Shown one piece after another: positions 16,176 to 25,200 of a stretch of DNA of 33,345 nt (position 1 is the stretch's first letter; the number at the start of each line of letters is the position of its first letter). The position numbers were made by a program, and so were the translations under genes. The stretch is from Bacteroidales bacterium (GTDB taxonomy: Bacteria > Bacteroidota > Bacteroidia > Bacteroidales > UBA932): assembly GCA_017634595.1 (NCBI GenBank), contig JAGBNC010000034.1, positions 1 through 33,345 on the forward strand, read 5' to 3'. Under the pieces are notes generated by a model. The model did no database searches, was not told where the DNA came from, and saw only the letters and a list, made by a program, of their open reading frames with translations.

Positions 16176-19100
16176 TTAGAAAGTGATCTGTGCACCGACG
16201 GTGAACGTCCTGGTCATGTAAGCACTGAGGTTGGTATATGATTCAGGATCCCAGCCCTGGGGGAAACGGTCGATGGAGAAAGGATCAGTAGCGCTGCCGT
16301 AAAGGCGAATCTTCTGCATCTTGATAGCCTTTGTGAGGCGCTCCGGGAGAGTGTAGCTGAGGGTGATGTTCTTCATGCGGAAGTATCCGCCGTTGAAGAG
16401 CCAGTAGTCAGAAGTCTGCTCGTAGTCGTTCTTGGCAGAGTTGGTGAGGGATGCCCTGGGGTAGAGTGCCTTGGCGTTCTCCTCGTCGCTCTTGTAGCGG
16501 CTCCAGTAGTGCTTGTCATATTCGAGGGGGAAGGTGTATGCATCTCCGTCGCGGTACACCATTGCCTGGCCCTTCCATGCCAGCACCTTGCCTACGCCCT
16601 GGAAGGCCATGGACAGATCCCAGTTCTTCCAGCCAAGGTTGATGTTGCCGCCGAACTGGTAGTGAGGTGTGGAGCTTCCCAGTACTTCGCGGTCGTAAGT
16701 GGCGTTCACGATGCCGTCGGGAACGGGGTTGCCGGGGGTGCCTTCGGGACCGTTGAGGTCTTTGTACTCGATGTTGCCCAGGCCCACGCTCGGATATAGT
16801 TTGGCGGAGTTTGCAAGCTGCTCATCGGTAAGGTAGATACCATTGCTGCGGTAGCCGTACCAAGCGTTGTACTCCACGCCTTCCTTGATGATATTCCTGC
16901 CGAGGCTCTGGTAGCCGCCCAGGTTGCCCATGATGGAGGTGTAGTCGGATAGGTTGGCGCTGATGGCGTAGGTGAAGTCACCCTTTCGGTCCTGCCAGCC
17001 TATCTGGATTTCCCATCCGTTGGTGTACATCTGTCCTATGTTGTCCTGAGGGTCGGAGTAGCCGAGCACATCGGGAATCTTGCGGCTCAGGAGCATGCCG
17101 TAAGTGTCTTTGTGGTAGATGTCGCCGGTAAAGCTCAAACGGTTGCCAAACATGCTGAGGTCGATACCGATATCCCATGTCTTGGTCGTTTCCCAGGTGA
17201 TGTTGTAGATGGAGTATGCCGTCTGCGCGGCGGTCATCACTGAAGCGATGGTGGTGGGGCTGTCGTACATGGGCACGGTACCGAATGCGATGAGGCTCTG
17301 GTAAGGATAGTTGCCGATACGCTCGTTGCCCAGAGTACCGTAGGATGCACGCAGTTTGGCGAAATTGAGAGTCTTGCCTACCAGATTCTGCATCCAGGGC
17401 TCTTCAGTCACCACCCAGCCCAGGGAGACAGAAGGGAAGAAGCCGCCCCTGTACTCCTTGGCGAAGCGTGAAGACTGGTCGTAACGTGCATTGAGCTGCA
17501 GGAGGTAGCGTCCCTTGTAGTCATAGGTGATGCGTCCGAAGAAAGAGCGGTAGGCGTTGTCGGATGCATTGCCCTTGGGATACACGATGTTGCCGTCGGA
17601 ATCGGTGCCGATGAGGTAGTTCTTGTTGGCCAGGTTGAGGTAAGGATAACCGGCCAGTTCCATGCGGTCCGATCCTGCCACCAGGTTCTCGGTGAAGTTG
17701 TAGCTGTCTTCGTAGCCGAGCAGATAGGTGGTGTGGTGGTTCTCTCCGAAGTCCGCCTTGTAGTTGAGCAGCAACTGCTTGGTGATGGTCTTGGAGTCGG
17801 TGCGGCTCTCTGTGAGGGAGTTGTAGTTGCAGCCGCTCAGCGGGTTTTCGCTCAGCACTCCGGGCTCACGGTAGTAGTAGGCCTGCTGTATGTAGTCTTT
17901 CTCCGAAGAATGCCTGAGTGAGGGGGCGAATACTCCGGTGATGGTGAAGTTCTTGAACGGAGTGATGATGAGGGAAGCCTTGCCGTAGAATGCATCGCGC
18001 TCCGTGTTGTCGAAGCCGCCTGCATGGATGCGGGCGTAGGTGTTGGTGCCGTTGTTGCCGGGGCCCATGGTGCCGTCGGACCAGACTGCGGCGTAGATAG
18101 GATTGTACTTGAACGCAGCCTGCACGGGGTTGACCTGGTTGTTGCGTGAGTACTTATGGTTGAAGGTCATGTCGAACGATGCCGATATGAACTTGTTGAT
18201 CTTGATGTCGTTGTTCAGGCGGGCGGTGTACTGCTCGACTCCGCGGCCGACGTAGAGGGCTTCTTCGTTCTCGTAGGAGAGCATGGCGCGGCTCTTGATG
18301 TTCTTGTTGCCGTAGCTGATGCCCACACGGTGCTTGTGCTGGGGTGCCCATTTTGCAATCATGAGGGCGTCCCAGTCGGTAAGCGGATAGGTGTCGGGAT
18401 CAAGGGCGTGATTTGCCATGTAGTTGTTGACGAAGTCTTCTTCATAAGTGAAGTAATCACGTCCTTCAGGATTGCCTGCGTCGTTCCACTGGGCCTCGTT
18501 CTGGAGTTCCATGAAACGGGTGGGGCTTACCTGCTCAGGATGACGTGTACGTGTCATGACGCTGAAGGAGCCGTTGTAGTCGATATGCATCTGTCCTTCC
18601 TTTGCACGCTTGGTGGTGATGAGGATGACGCCGGCGCTTGCACGGGCGCCGTAGATGGATGCGGATGCAGCGTCTTTCAGCACTGTGATGTTCTCGATGG
18701 CATCTACATCCACGTCGTTGATGGTGCTCACGGGCACTCCGTCAACAATGATCAAGGGGTCGGAGTCGCCGATGGTGGTGATACCGCGCACGCGGATGGT
18801 TGCGCCGGCTCCCGGGAGGCCGCTGGTCCTGGTGACCTGCACGCCCGGCATGGAACCCTGCAGGGCCTGGCTCAGGCCGACGCCCTGAATGGCGGAAATC
18901 TTACCGCCGTCCACGGCCGCCACGGCGCCGGTGAGGTCTTTCTTCTTAACTGTACCATAACCGATAACAACCACTTCGTCAAGAAGTTTGTTGTCATCTT
19001 CCATTGTCAAATCGATGGTCTGGCGTGTGCCCACGGTCTGCTGTACGGTCTGGTAGCCGATGCAGGAGAATTCAAGCACTGAGCTTTCCGATTTGACTGT

Positions 19101-19283
19101 CAGTGAGTACTTGCCGTCCGAGCCCGTGGTGGTGCCGTTGGTCGTGCCTTGCTCGACCACGCCGGCCCCGATCACTGCAAGCCCGTCTTTGTCGACGACG
19201 GTACCCTGTACCCTGATCTGCGCGTTGGCTGCGATTGCGCCAAGGCAAAGGGTCAAGAGTGTGATCAGAATGTGTCGTTTCAT
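16176..19283 (-). CDS. SusC/RagA-family TonB-dependent transporter
   Basis: This 1035-residue outer-membrane transporter has a Sec signal peptide, an N-terminal CarboxypepD_reg-like domain (about 23-98), the conserved LDEVVVIGYGTVKKKDLTGA segment, a plug domain (about 115-225, with LQGSMPGVQV and IIVDGVPV) and a 22-strand barrel ending in ...FTVGAQITF. It would import the oligosaccharide captured by SusD, powered by TonB. The length is normal. It starts 38 bases after the end of the interrupted FAD oxidoreductase, and I see no TAnnTTTG element in that gap, so its transcription depends on upstream promoters. This makes the upstream MBL and oxidoreductase genes part of the same regulated unit. 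Confidence 0.97.
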   Translation of the reverse strand: MKRHILITLLTLCLGAIAANAQIRVQGTVVDKDGLAVIGAGVVEQGTTNGTTTGSDGKYSLTVKSESSVLEFSCIGYQTVQQTVGTRQTIDLTMEDDNKLLDEVVVIGYGTVKKKDLTGAVAAVDGGKISAIQGVGLSQALQGSMPGVQVTRTSGLPGAGATIRVRGITTIGDSDPLIIVDGVPVSTINDVDVDAIENITVLKDAASASIYGARASAGVILITTKRAKEGQMHIDYNGSFSVMTRTRHPEQVSPTRFMELQNEAQWNDAGNPEGRDYFTYEEDFVNNYMANHALDPDTYPLTDWDALMIAKWAPQHKHRVGISYGNKNIKSRAMLSYENEEALYVGRGVEQYTARLNNDIKINKFISASFDMTFNHKYSRNNQVNPVQAAFKYNPIYAAVWSDGTMGPGNNGTNTYARIHAGGFDNTERDAFYGKASLIITPFKNFTITGVFAPSLRHSSEKDYIQQAYYYREPGVLSENPLSGCNYNSLTESRTDSKTITKQLLLNYKADFGENHHTTYLLGYEDSYNFTENLVAGSDRMELAGYPYLNLANKNYLIGTDSDGNIVYPKGNASDNAYRSFFGRITYDYKGRYLLQLNARYDQSSRFAKEYRGGFFPSVSLGWVVTEEPWMQNLVGKTLNFAKLRASYGTLGNERIGNYPYQSLIAFGTVPMYDSPTTIASVMTAAQTAYSIYNITWETTKTWDIGIDLSMFGNRLSFTGDIYHKDTYGMLLSRKIPDVLGYSDPQDNIGQMYTNGWEIQIGWQDRKGDFTYAISANLSDYTSIMGNLGGYQSLGRNIIKEGVEYNAWYGYRSNGIYLTDEQLANSAKLYPSVGLGNIEYKDLNGPEGTPGNPVPDGIVNATYDREVLGSSTPHYQFGGNINLGWKNWDLSMAFQGVGKVLAWKGQAMVYRDGDAYTFPLEYDKHYWSRYKSDEENAKALYPRASLTNSAKNDYEQTSDYWLFNGGYFRMKNITLSYTLPERLTKAIKMQKIRLYGSATDPFSIDRFPQGWDPESYTNLSAYMTRTFTVGAQITF

Positions 19284-19321
19284 TGATTTTTGTTTGTTAT
19301 TAATATGTCGTTTTGTATGAG

Positions 19322-20299
19322 TTACCCAAGAAATGCTTTCTGCTCCAGCAGAATACGGCGCACGTCGCCGGCATCTACCTTGCGGGGAACGGTCCCTCCG
19401 CTCACTGCCAGGGCGGCGGCTATGCCTGCGGCATGTCCCATGGCCATGCAGGGAGGCATGACGCGCACCGCTCCTGCGGCATCGGAACTGGCGCTGATGG
19501 CGCGTCCGGCAACGATGAGCCCGTCGATATGCTGGGGCATGAGGCTGCGCAGCGGCAGTCCGTACCAGCGTCCGTTCTGGATGGTCTTGTATTCGGTAGT
19601 GTTGGCTCCGTTGCGGCCGTGTACGTCCACGGAGTTGGATGCGCAGAGTATGCTGTCGTCAGGCACTACGCCTTGAAGCAAGTCGTCGGCAGTGAGGAGA
19701 TATTCGCCCATCACGTGACGCGACTCCCTTATGCCAAGGGTGGAAGCGGAGCTCTTGATAGTGGCTTTTTCGCAGCCGGGTACGTATTTGTGGAAGAAAT
19801 TCATGAGTTCCTGCACCTGCCGGCGGCCTTCTTTCTCCGCGGCACTCAGGCTCTCGGTGCTGGTGGCATCCACTTTTGCAATGCGGGTGCAGTTCACTGC
19901 CCATTCGTCTTCGTGTACGCCCCTGTAGATGTTGACGCTCTTGCGGTTGATATCCCATTCGCCAGCTGCTTCAGCTTCTTCTACCCTCCAGTGGAGTGCC
20001 CTGTAGCTCACTCCGTTTACCTTTCGGAATTCGTGGAGGTGTGCCTGTACGTCGGCGGTAAGGCGCTGGCTGTCAACGTTGTTGATGTGGAAGAAGAGGG
20101 TGGCGGGCTGTACGGTGCCGAGTTCGGGATTGCCGAAGGTGCAGGGGACTCCCGCGCGAGCGGCAACGTCACCGTCGCCTGTAGCGTCTATGACCACTTT
20201 GGCGCCTATGCTTGCCAGTCCCTCGCGGCGCAGGACGCGTATCCCTGTGATCTTGTCGCCCTTGAGTATGGCGTCCACAAGAGAGGTGTGGAACATTAC
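19322..20299 (-). CDS. FAD-dependent oxidoreductase, C-terminal part after an in-frame TAG
   Basis: This is the distal part of the gene that starts at 20791. It is in the same reading frame as the N-terminal part and separated from it only by a TAG at 20300-20302. The next codons read VMFHTSLVDAI, which continues the family sequence without any gap, and the FAD-domain motif VVIDATGDGDVAARAG follows. The chain ends with the GLPLRSLMPQHIDGLIVAGRAISA and GHAAGIAAALAV blocks typical of FAD_oxidored proteins. An ATG at 20296 could restart translation, but the product would lack the dinucleotide-binding domain and signal peptide. No other defect is visible, so the mutation is recent, or the stop is read through, or it is a sequencing error. 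Confidence 0.85.
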   Translation of the reverse strand, partial: VMFHTSLVDAILKGDKITGIRVLRREGLASIGAKVVIDATGDGDVAARAGVPCTFGNPELGTVQPATLFFHINNVDSQRLTADVQAHLHEFRKVNGVSYRALHWRVEEAEAAGEWDINRKSVNIYRGVHEDEWAVNCTRIAKVDATSTESLSAAEKEGRRQVQELMNFFHKYVPGCEKATIKSSASTLGIRESRHVMGEYLLTADDLLQGVVPDDSILCASNSVDVHGRNGANTTEYKTIQNGRWYGLPLRSLMPQHIDGLIVAGRAISASSDAAGAVRVMPPCMAMGHAAGIAAALAVSGGTVPRKVDAGDVRRILLEQKAFLG

Positions 20300-20302
20300 C
20301 TA
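20300..20302 (-). other. In-frame amber (TAG) codon inside the FAD oxidoreductase gene
   Basis: The minus strand reads GAG GCC GGC GTG TAG GTA ATG TTC CAC. The codon takes the place of residue 164, where relatives usually have lysine or another ordinary residue; AAG to TAG is one base. TAG is used as a normal stop by rimM, the PCMD gene, susD and the second sulfatase in this window, so the genome has not reassigned TAG. Confidence 0.9.
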
Positions 20303-20791
20303 CACGCCGGCCTCGTCGCACATCTGGTCAAGGACGAACTTCATGATTTCGGGTTCGAAGGGGGTGAGATGGTCGTGCCCGGTTGTTATCCATGCGCTGA
20401 AGGGGGTGCCTGCACGTACTTCACGTGGGTGTATTGCTCCTCCGAGGGCTACCATCCTGTCCACTATTTCTTCGAATATGCCGCGGATTATCATCTGCTC
20501 TCCGGTGGCGTCGTAGCAGGTCATGAAAGGGGCGACCAGGCCCCTTGTAGCCATGCCTCCGAGGCAGTTGCCCTGCTCTACTATCAGGACTTGCATCCCG
20601 CAGCGTGCCGCGGCTATTGCGGCGCATACTCCTGCGGGGCCGCCCCCCACAACCAGCACGTCGGTGCTGCCGAGCTTGCTGTCCGGGTCCATGGAGGACA
20701 GGCAGGAGGTGGCAAGGCTGCCGGAAGCGCCCAGGAGCGCTCCGCTCGCTATCGCGGCTCCGCCGGTCTTAAGAAAGTCTCTTCTTTTCAT
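20300..20791 (-). CDS. FAD-dependent oxidoreductase, N-terminal part, Tat-exported, truncated by TAG
   Basis: The 163-residue part begins with a twin-arginine signal (KRRDFLKTGGAAIASG), so the protein would be folded with its cofactor in the cytoplasm and exported. The FAD-binding Rossmann motif is intact (VLVVGGGPAGVCAAIAAARCG, with GGGPAG at 49-54), followed by VEQGNCLGGMATRGLVAPF, characteristic of the FAD_oxidored family. Together with 19322-20299 the gene would encode about 488 residues, normal for the family. In sugar-utilisation loci such enzymes are suspected to oxidise carbohydrate hydroxyls. It starts one base after the stop of MBL lipoprotein 3 and precedes susC in the same operon. 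Alone this fragment would not be active. Confidence 0.87.
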   Translation of the reverse strand: MKRRDFLKTGGAAIASGALLGASGSLATSCLSSMDPDSKLGSTDVLVVGGGPAGVCAAIAAARCGMQVLIVEQGNCLGGMATRGLVAPFMTCYDATGEQMIIRGIFEEIVDRMVALGGAIHPREVRAGTPFSAWITTGHDHLTPFEPEIMKFVLDQMCDEAGV

Positions 20792-20792
20792 A

Positions 20793-22151
20793 TCAGATGT
20801 TGTTACTTGCTACTAACGGCCGGGTGTCTCCGGTGCCCGTAGCCACTCTCGGCTCCGTAAGAGGGAGGGGCCCACGAAGTGGGAGGGGTCGCGAAGCGAC
20901 GGCAACCGGAGACACCCGGCCGTCAGTAGCAGAAAAAGGACCCCAAATACCTGTGATACGGTATGAGGGGTCGGTGTCGTCAAGAGTATATATCGTATAT
21001 GTCTTGCCGCCATTGGCAACGCGGATGACAATATGGCCGGAAGTAGAAGCGAAACGATCAAGATAGTCTCTTACAATATTGTCCTTATGCAGATTGGTAA
21101 GGAACACCTTGCAGTCGGGATTGGCAGCGTAGATATTGTCAAGGGTCTCCGGATTGGGCTGGACATCGCGCCAGACATGTGCCACTACAGCATCGGGACG
21201 AAGGACGTTCATGATCTCCGGTCCGTTGGCTCCCTTGGTGCAGTGGTGGCTGGCCTTCATCACTTCCACCTTGTGGCAGAGCCCGCTCACCGGAGCTTCC
21301 ATGTCGAAGTAGTCGTGCAGATCGCGGTGCGCCCACTGCAAGTCGCCGCCGGCGAATATGTCAAAAGGCCCGTAGCTGAGTATGAATACAGTGCTCAGAG
21401 CGTTCTCTCCAGGGTAGGCCTTGGGGTCGCCGAGCGAGTCGAGCACAGCCTTCGGGGGCATGTTGGTGGTCCACTCGTCGCTGTCCGGCGCCGTGCGGAA
21501 GCGCCCGTTGGCCGCCAGATTGTGGACTTTGAAGTCTTTGACCTTGCCTCGCACCGGGACTATCTGCGTGTCGGAGCAGGGATCGAAGAACTCATACTTG
21601 GTGCCGTTGGCCTTGACCGACCAGTTGACGAAGCGGGCGAAGTTGGAGATGCTCTCCTCCCTTGCACAGTTGGAGCTCTTGACTTCGGTAGGATCGCCCC
21701 TGGTAATCAGGCGCTTGTACGGTATGGTCGATCCCACCTCGCATATACTTGACAGCAGGAACTTGCCCTCGGGATGAATCGGTAGGAACTTCTTGGCGTC
21801 TCCCATGTGGTCCGTATGATAGTGACTCAGCAAGAAGTAGTCGATAGAGTCGGCATGACCCTTTGGCGCAAAATGACGGATGTAATTGATGATAGCCTGC
21901 CCGGAACTCATGGTGCTGTCCGGCTTGGGCTCGGTGGGCATGTGCTTGTGCTTCTTGAGCAGCGAACCGGCGGCATCGACCAGCATGGTGGTGCCGTCAG
22001 GAAAGACATAGAACATGCTCTCGCCCCGTCCTGTATTGATGCAGTGTATATCCAAGGTGCCCTTTTTCCATGGGCGGAGAGACTGGCTTTCGGTGCACGA
22101 TACCAGTGCCAATGACGCCACAAGGGCGATAATCACGAAACGACGCATCAT
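20793..22151 (-). CDS. MBL-fold metallo-hydrolase lipoprotein (paralogue 3) with a repeat-derived C-terminal tail
   Basis: The 452-residue lipoprotein (cysteine 19, ALVSC) has the same architecture as the two downstream paralogues: LDIHCINTGRGESMFYVFPDG, metal site H110-x-H112-x-D114-H115 (SHYHTDHMGD), AGGDLQWAH, and KASHHCTKGANG. Family homology ends at IWGPFS, where paralogues 1 and 2 stop within a few residues. The remaining ~43 residues (proline-, arginine- and valine-rich) are translated from the palindromic element at 20808-20931, and the frame ends in a TGA one base before the FAD oxidoreductase ATG. The tail is therefore very probably acquired. Either ATG at 22151 or 22148 could be the start. 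It is the first gene after the sulfatase/GH27 fusion, with a 61-base gap that contains a -7-like element. Confidence 0.87.
   Translation of the reverse strand: MMRRFVIIALVASLALVSCTESQSLRPWKKGTLDIHCINTGRGESMFYVFPDGTTMLVDAAGSLLKKHKHMPTEPKPDSTMSSGQAIINYIRHFAPKGHADSIDYFLLSHYHTDHMGDAKKFLPIHPEGKFLLSSICEVGSTIPYKRLITRGDPTEVKSSNCAREESISNFARFVNWSVKANGTKYEFFDPCSDTQIVPVRGKVKDFKVHNLAANGRFRTAPDSDEWTTNMPPKAVLDSLGDPKAYPGENALSTVFILSYGPFDIFAGGDLQWAHRDLHDYFDMEAPVSGLCHKVEVMKASHHCTKGANGPEIMNVLRPDAVVAHVWRDVQPNPETLDNIYAANPDCKVFLTNLHKDNIVRDYLDRFASTSGHIVIRVANGGKTYTIYTLDDTDPSYRITGIWGPFSATDGRVSPVAVASRPLPLRGPLPLTEPRVATGTGDTRPLVASNNI
20808..20931. repeat. Palindromic multi-hairpin element, copy A, inside the 3' end of MBL gene 3
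   Basis: Outer arms 20808-20834 and 20905-20931 pair over 27 bases with one mismatch (a G-U pair in minus-strand RNA). Inside are three hairpins: AGCC/GGCT (20841-20844/20851-20854), CCCAC/GTGGG with loop GAA (20871-20875/20879-20883), and GTCGC/GCGAC with loop GAA (20888-20892/20896-20900). A conserved purine run, aagagggagggg (20859-20870), lies between the first and second hairpin. Copy B at 29986-30116 has the same core with compensating stem changes and unrelated outer arms. Confidence 0.85.
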
Positions 22152-22172
22152 CTATTAACCGATAATCACTTA

Positions 22173-22180
22173 CAAAACTA
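22173..22180 (-). promoter_or_regulatory. Possible -7 element ahead of MBL lipoprotein 3
   Basis: The minus strand reads TAGTTTTG, matching TAnnTTTG, 22 bases before the ATG at 22151. No good -33 match is seen, so this may be a secondary promoter for the SusCD operon or a chance match in AT-rich sequence. Confidence 0.35.
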
Positions 22181-22212
22181 CAAAAAAATGAAATAATATA
22201 AAATGCCGACTT

Positions 22213-25200
22213 TCATTTGCGGTAGAAGCCTTCGAGCTTGTGGTCGGTATGGCCGGGACTCAGCCGGTAGAAAGCGCATCCATGGGCCGGGACGCTTACC
22301 TCCCAGCGCTCCTTGTAGCCCACTTTCCCTACATCCTTCTGTCTCCAGAGGTCGCGTACGGTCTGCTCGCCGAAGATCCCGAGCTTCTTGGGCACAAATC
22401 CCAGCGTACACTCCTCTTCACCCAGATTGAACAAGGCCACGGCAAGCGAACCGTCCTCAAGTGGCTTGACGTAGGTGGCATGGCCCTCTCCGGATGCGAA
22501 TTTCACACCCTGTATGCCCAGCGCATCCTGGTTGACGTCAAGTACCTCGCTATTGCACAGAAGGCTCAGGGTAAAGTCGTCCAGCATAGCCATGTCGCAT
22601 CCCAGCAGCATGGGCGAAGCAAGTATGGACCAGAGGGTTATGTGGGTGTACTGCTCCCATGGAGTAAGCTGAGTCCAATGCATCTTGCGGCCCCAGCCCA
22701 CCTTGCCTAGCACCAGCATGTCGGCATCGGGCCAGTGCCCGGGGCTACGGAATCCGGCCCAGCGGTCCTGACCCTCGAAGCCGATGGTGGACATGCTTTC
22801 CCAGGTGTCGCGTATGTCACCGGTGGTGCGCCAGCATTCGGCATACTTCAAAAGTACGGGCCCGAGAGTCACACGGGCGCTGTTGGAGATGCTGTACACT
22901 ATGTCGCGTCCGGTTGCGTCCAGGGCCTGCCGCATATCCCGCATCCACCATTCGTCGTTGGGATTCCAGTCGTACTTGAGGTAATCCACGCCCCAGTCGG
23001 CCCACTGGCGGGCGTCGGCTCCGGCAAAGGAATACTTGCCGAAATTGCGTATCGCCTCTTTGTCCAACTTGCTGCGGTCCAGCTTGAAGTATTCGTCCGT
23101 CATGCCCTGCTCCACCCACCAGTAGGTGCCGTCGGCGTTGTCGCACGAGCTGCCGATGTGTGATGCGTAAGTAGAACACCAGGGGCCGGAGTAGATGCCG
23201 AACTTGAGCCCGCGTGCGTGCAGCGAGTCGGCGAGGGCCTTCATGTCAGGAAATTTCTTGTTGGGCTGTATAGCATTGTACTTGCCGCCGCGCACTCCCT
23301 GCCAGCCGTCGTCTATGTTGACATAGCTCCAGCCGTAGTCGGCAAGTCCCTTTTCATCCATGATTCTGGCCGACTGGAGCATCAGTTCCTGCGATACGCT
23401 GTTCCCCCAGCAGTTCCACGAATTCCAGCCCAGAGGCGGTGTGAGGGCTATGCGGTCGCCTATCTCGATGCGCAGGGTGCGGCTGTCGCTGCCCAGTGCG
23501 TTGGTGGCTGTGAGAGTCACGTTGTAGCTTCCTTTCTTGCTGGCTTTTCCGCTTATTATGCCCTTGTGGGGGTCGAGTCTTAGGCCCCGGGGCAGCCCTT
23601 TGGCGCTGAACGTCATGGGACGCACGCCGGTGGCTGGTATGCGGTACAGGAAATCGGCCTTGGGACGGGCTCCGTAGATCTTGGGCCCGTTGATGCGGGG
23701 TGTGTCCGGGGCCTTGGGCGTCAGTATATAGGCGCTGTAATCGGGCACCACCGTGCTATCTTCTCCATACTCGGCGGGCGTATGCAGGGTGTCGGTGCCG
23801 TCTGTGAAATTGACAGACATGTCGGTCCCGACAAGCAGCCTCGTGCGTGCGCCGGCGGAGGGGATTTCAATCTCGAAAACCGGGTTGTGGTTAGACACTT
23901 CAGTGTGCTCTGCTTCAATTATTTCCCACATTCTCTTGACTATGTCCGGGTGCAGGGACGCTACGTCGGTGCTCTCGCGGGGGTCGTTTTGCAAGTCGTA
24001 CAGTTCCATGCTGTCGTTGCCGTTGTGTACGTTCTTGACCAGGCCCTTCCAGTAACCCTCGCGCACAGCCAGCCAGCCTTTGCCGCCGGGGAATTCCCAG
24101 TAGAGGTGCTGGTGCCGAGGCTGCCTTTTGCCCTTCAGGGCAGGCGCGAACGATATGCCGTCGGTAGTGGGGCAGCTGGCGCCGGAGAGTTCGGCGAACG
24201 TGGGCATGAGATCGGTAAACTGTCCCATGTAGCTGCTGCGGCCGGGCTTGAGCCTGGAGCCCCAGCTGACTATGAACGGCATCCTTATGCCGCCCTCGTG
24301 CAGGCTGCTCTTGCCCCATCCCTTGCGGCACTTGAACGGGCCGCCGGAGTTGAAGTACTCGCCGGGAGAGTTGGAATTGGCCGCAGGGCCGTTGTCTGAT
24401 GATATGATAATCAGGGTGTTGTCGTAGATTCCGAGGTCTTTCAGCTTCTGCACTACTTTGCCCAGTTGAGTGTCGATGTGGGTAATCATGGCGGCATAGG
24501 CCGAGTGGGGATAAAGCACGGGATAGTACCAGCCGCCGTCGGTGATGGGGGTCTTTTCTTCGTGAAGCTTGTCCACATAGTACATGACTTCATCTTCAGG
24601 GGCCTGCACCGTGGAATGCGGTACAGTGGTCGTCCACATCAGGAAAAACGGCCCTCCCGCATTGTCCGTAATCCACTTGTCCAGTTTGTCGAACATCAGG
24701 TCGCAGGAGTAGTCTTTCTGGTTGAATTTATCGTAGCTGCGTGGGTCCAGCGGGTCGGCGCCGGGGTCCAGGCGGCGGTTGACGGGCATGTAGGAGTTGC
24801 GCGTGTACACCTTGGTGCCGTTTTCCCAGAGGTAGTCGGGGTAGTAGGAGTGCGCCAGCATCTGGCAGTTGAAACCGTAGAAGTAGTCGAAGCCGCAGTC
24901 GTTTGGCGCCGAACCCGAGCCGGGGCCTCCCAGACCCCATTTCCCTATCATAGCCGTGGCGTAACCGGCATCGTGCAACATGCTTGCAATTGTGGGAGTG
25001 CCCGGAGCAAGCGGCCATTGCCCTTCAAGTTCGGGGTTGTCGTGGATGGCGTCGAAGTACCAGTCGGCATCCTTGAGCACCATGCCTTCGGGACGGGGCC
25101 AGCGTTCGTCGTTGCCGCGTATCTGGCTGTGCCCGCTGTGGAGGCCGGTGAGAATGCTGCAGCGCGATGGAGCGGACAGCGGACATGCCGTGTACATGTC

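Noticed and set aside
20300-20302. Genome-wide reassignment of TAG to an amino acid
   Set aside because: rimM, the PCMD lipoprotein gene, susD and the second sulfatase all end at TAG exactly where the families end.
19313-20842. A 509-codon open frame on the plus strand over the FAD oxidoreductase gene
   Set aside because: It is a shadow of the GC-rich minus-strand gene. The minus strand shows clear FAD motifs, and this frame shows none.
20808-20931. Palindromic element as an integron attC site or a tRNA gene
   Set aside because: The hairpin layout lacks the R and L core boxes and extrahelical bases of attC. There is no tRNA T-loop, anticodon-loop or CCA end, although the four-stem shape is superficially similar.
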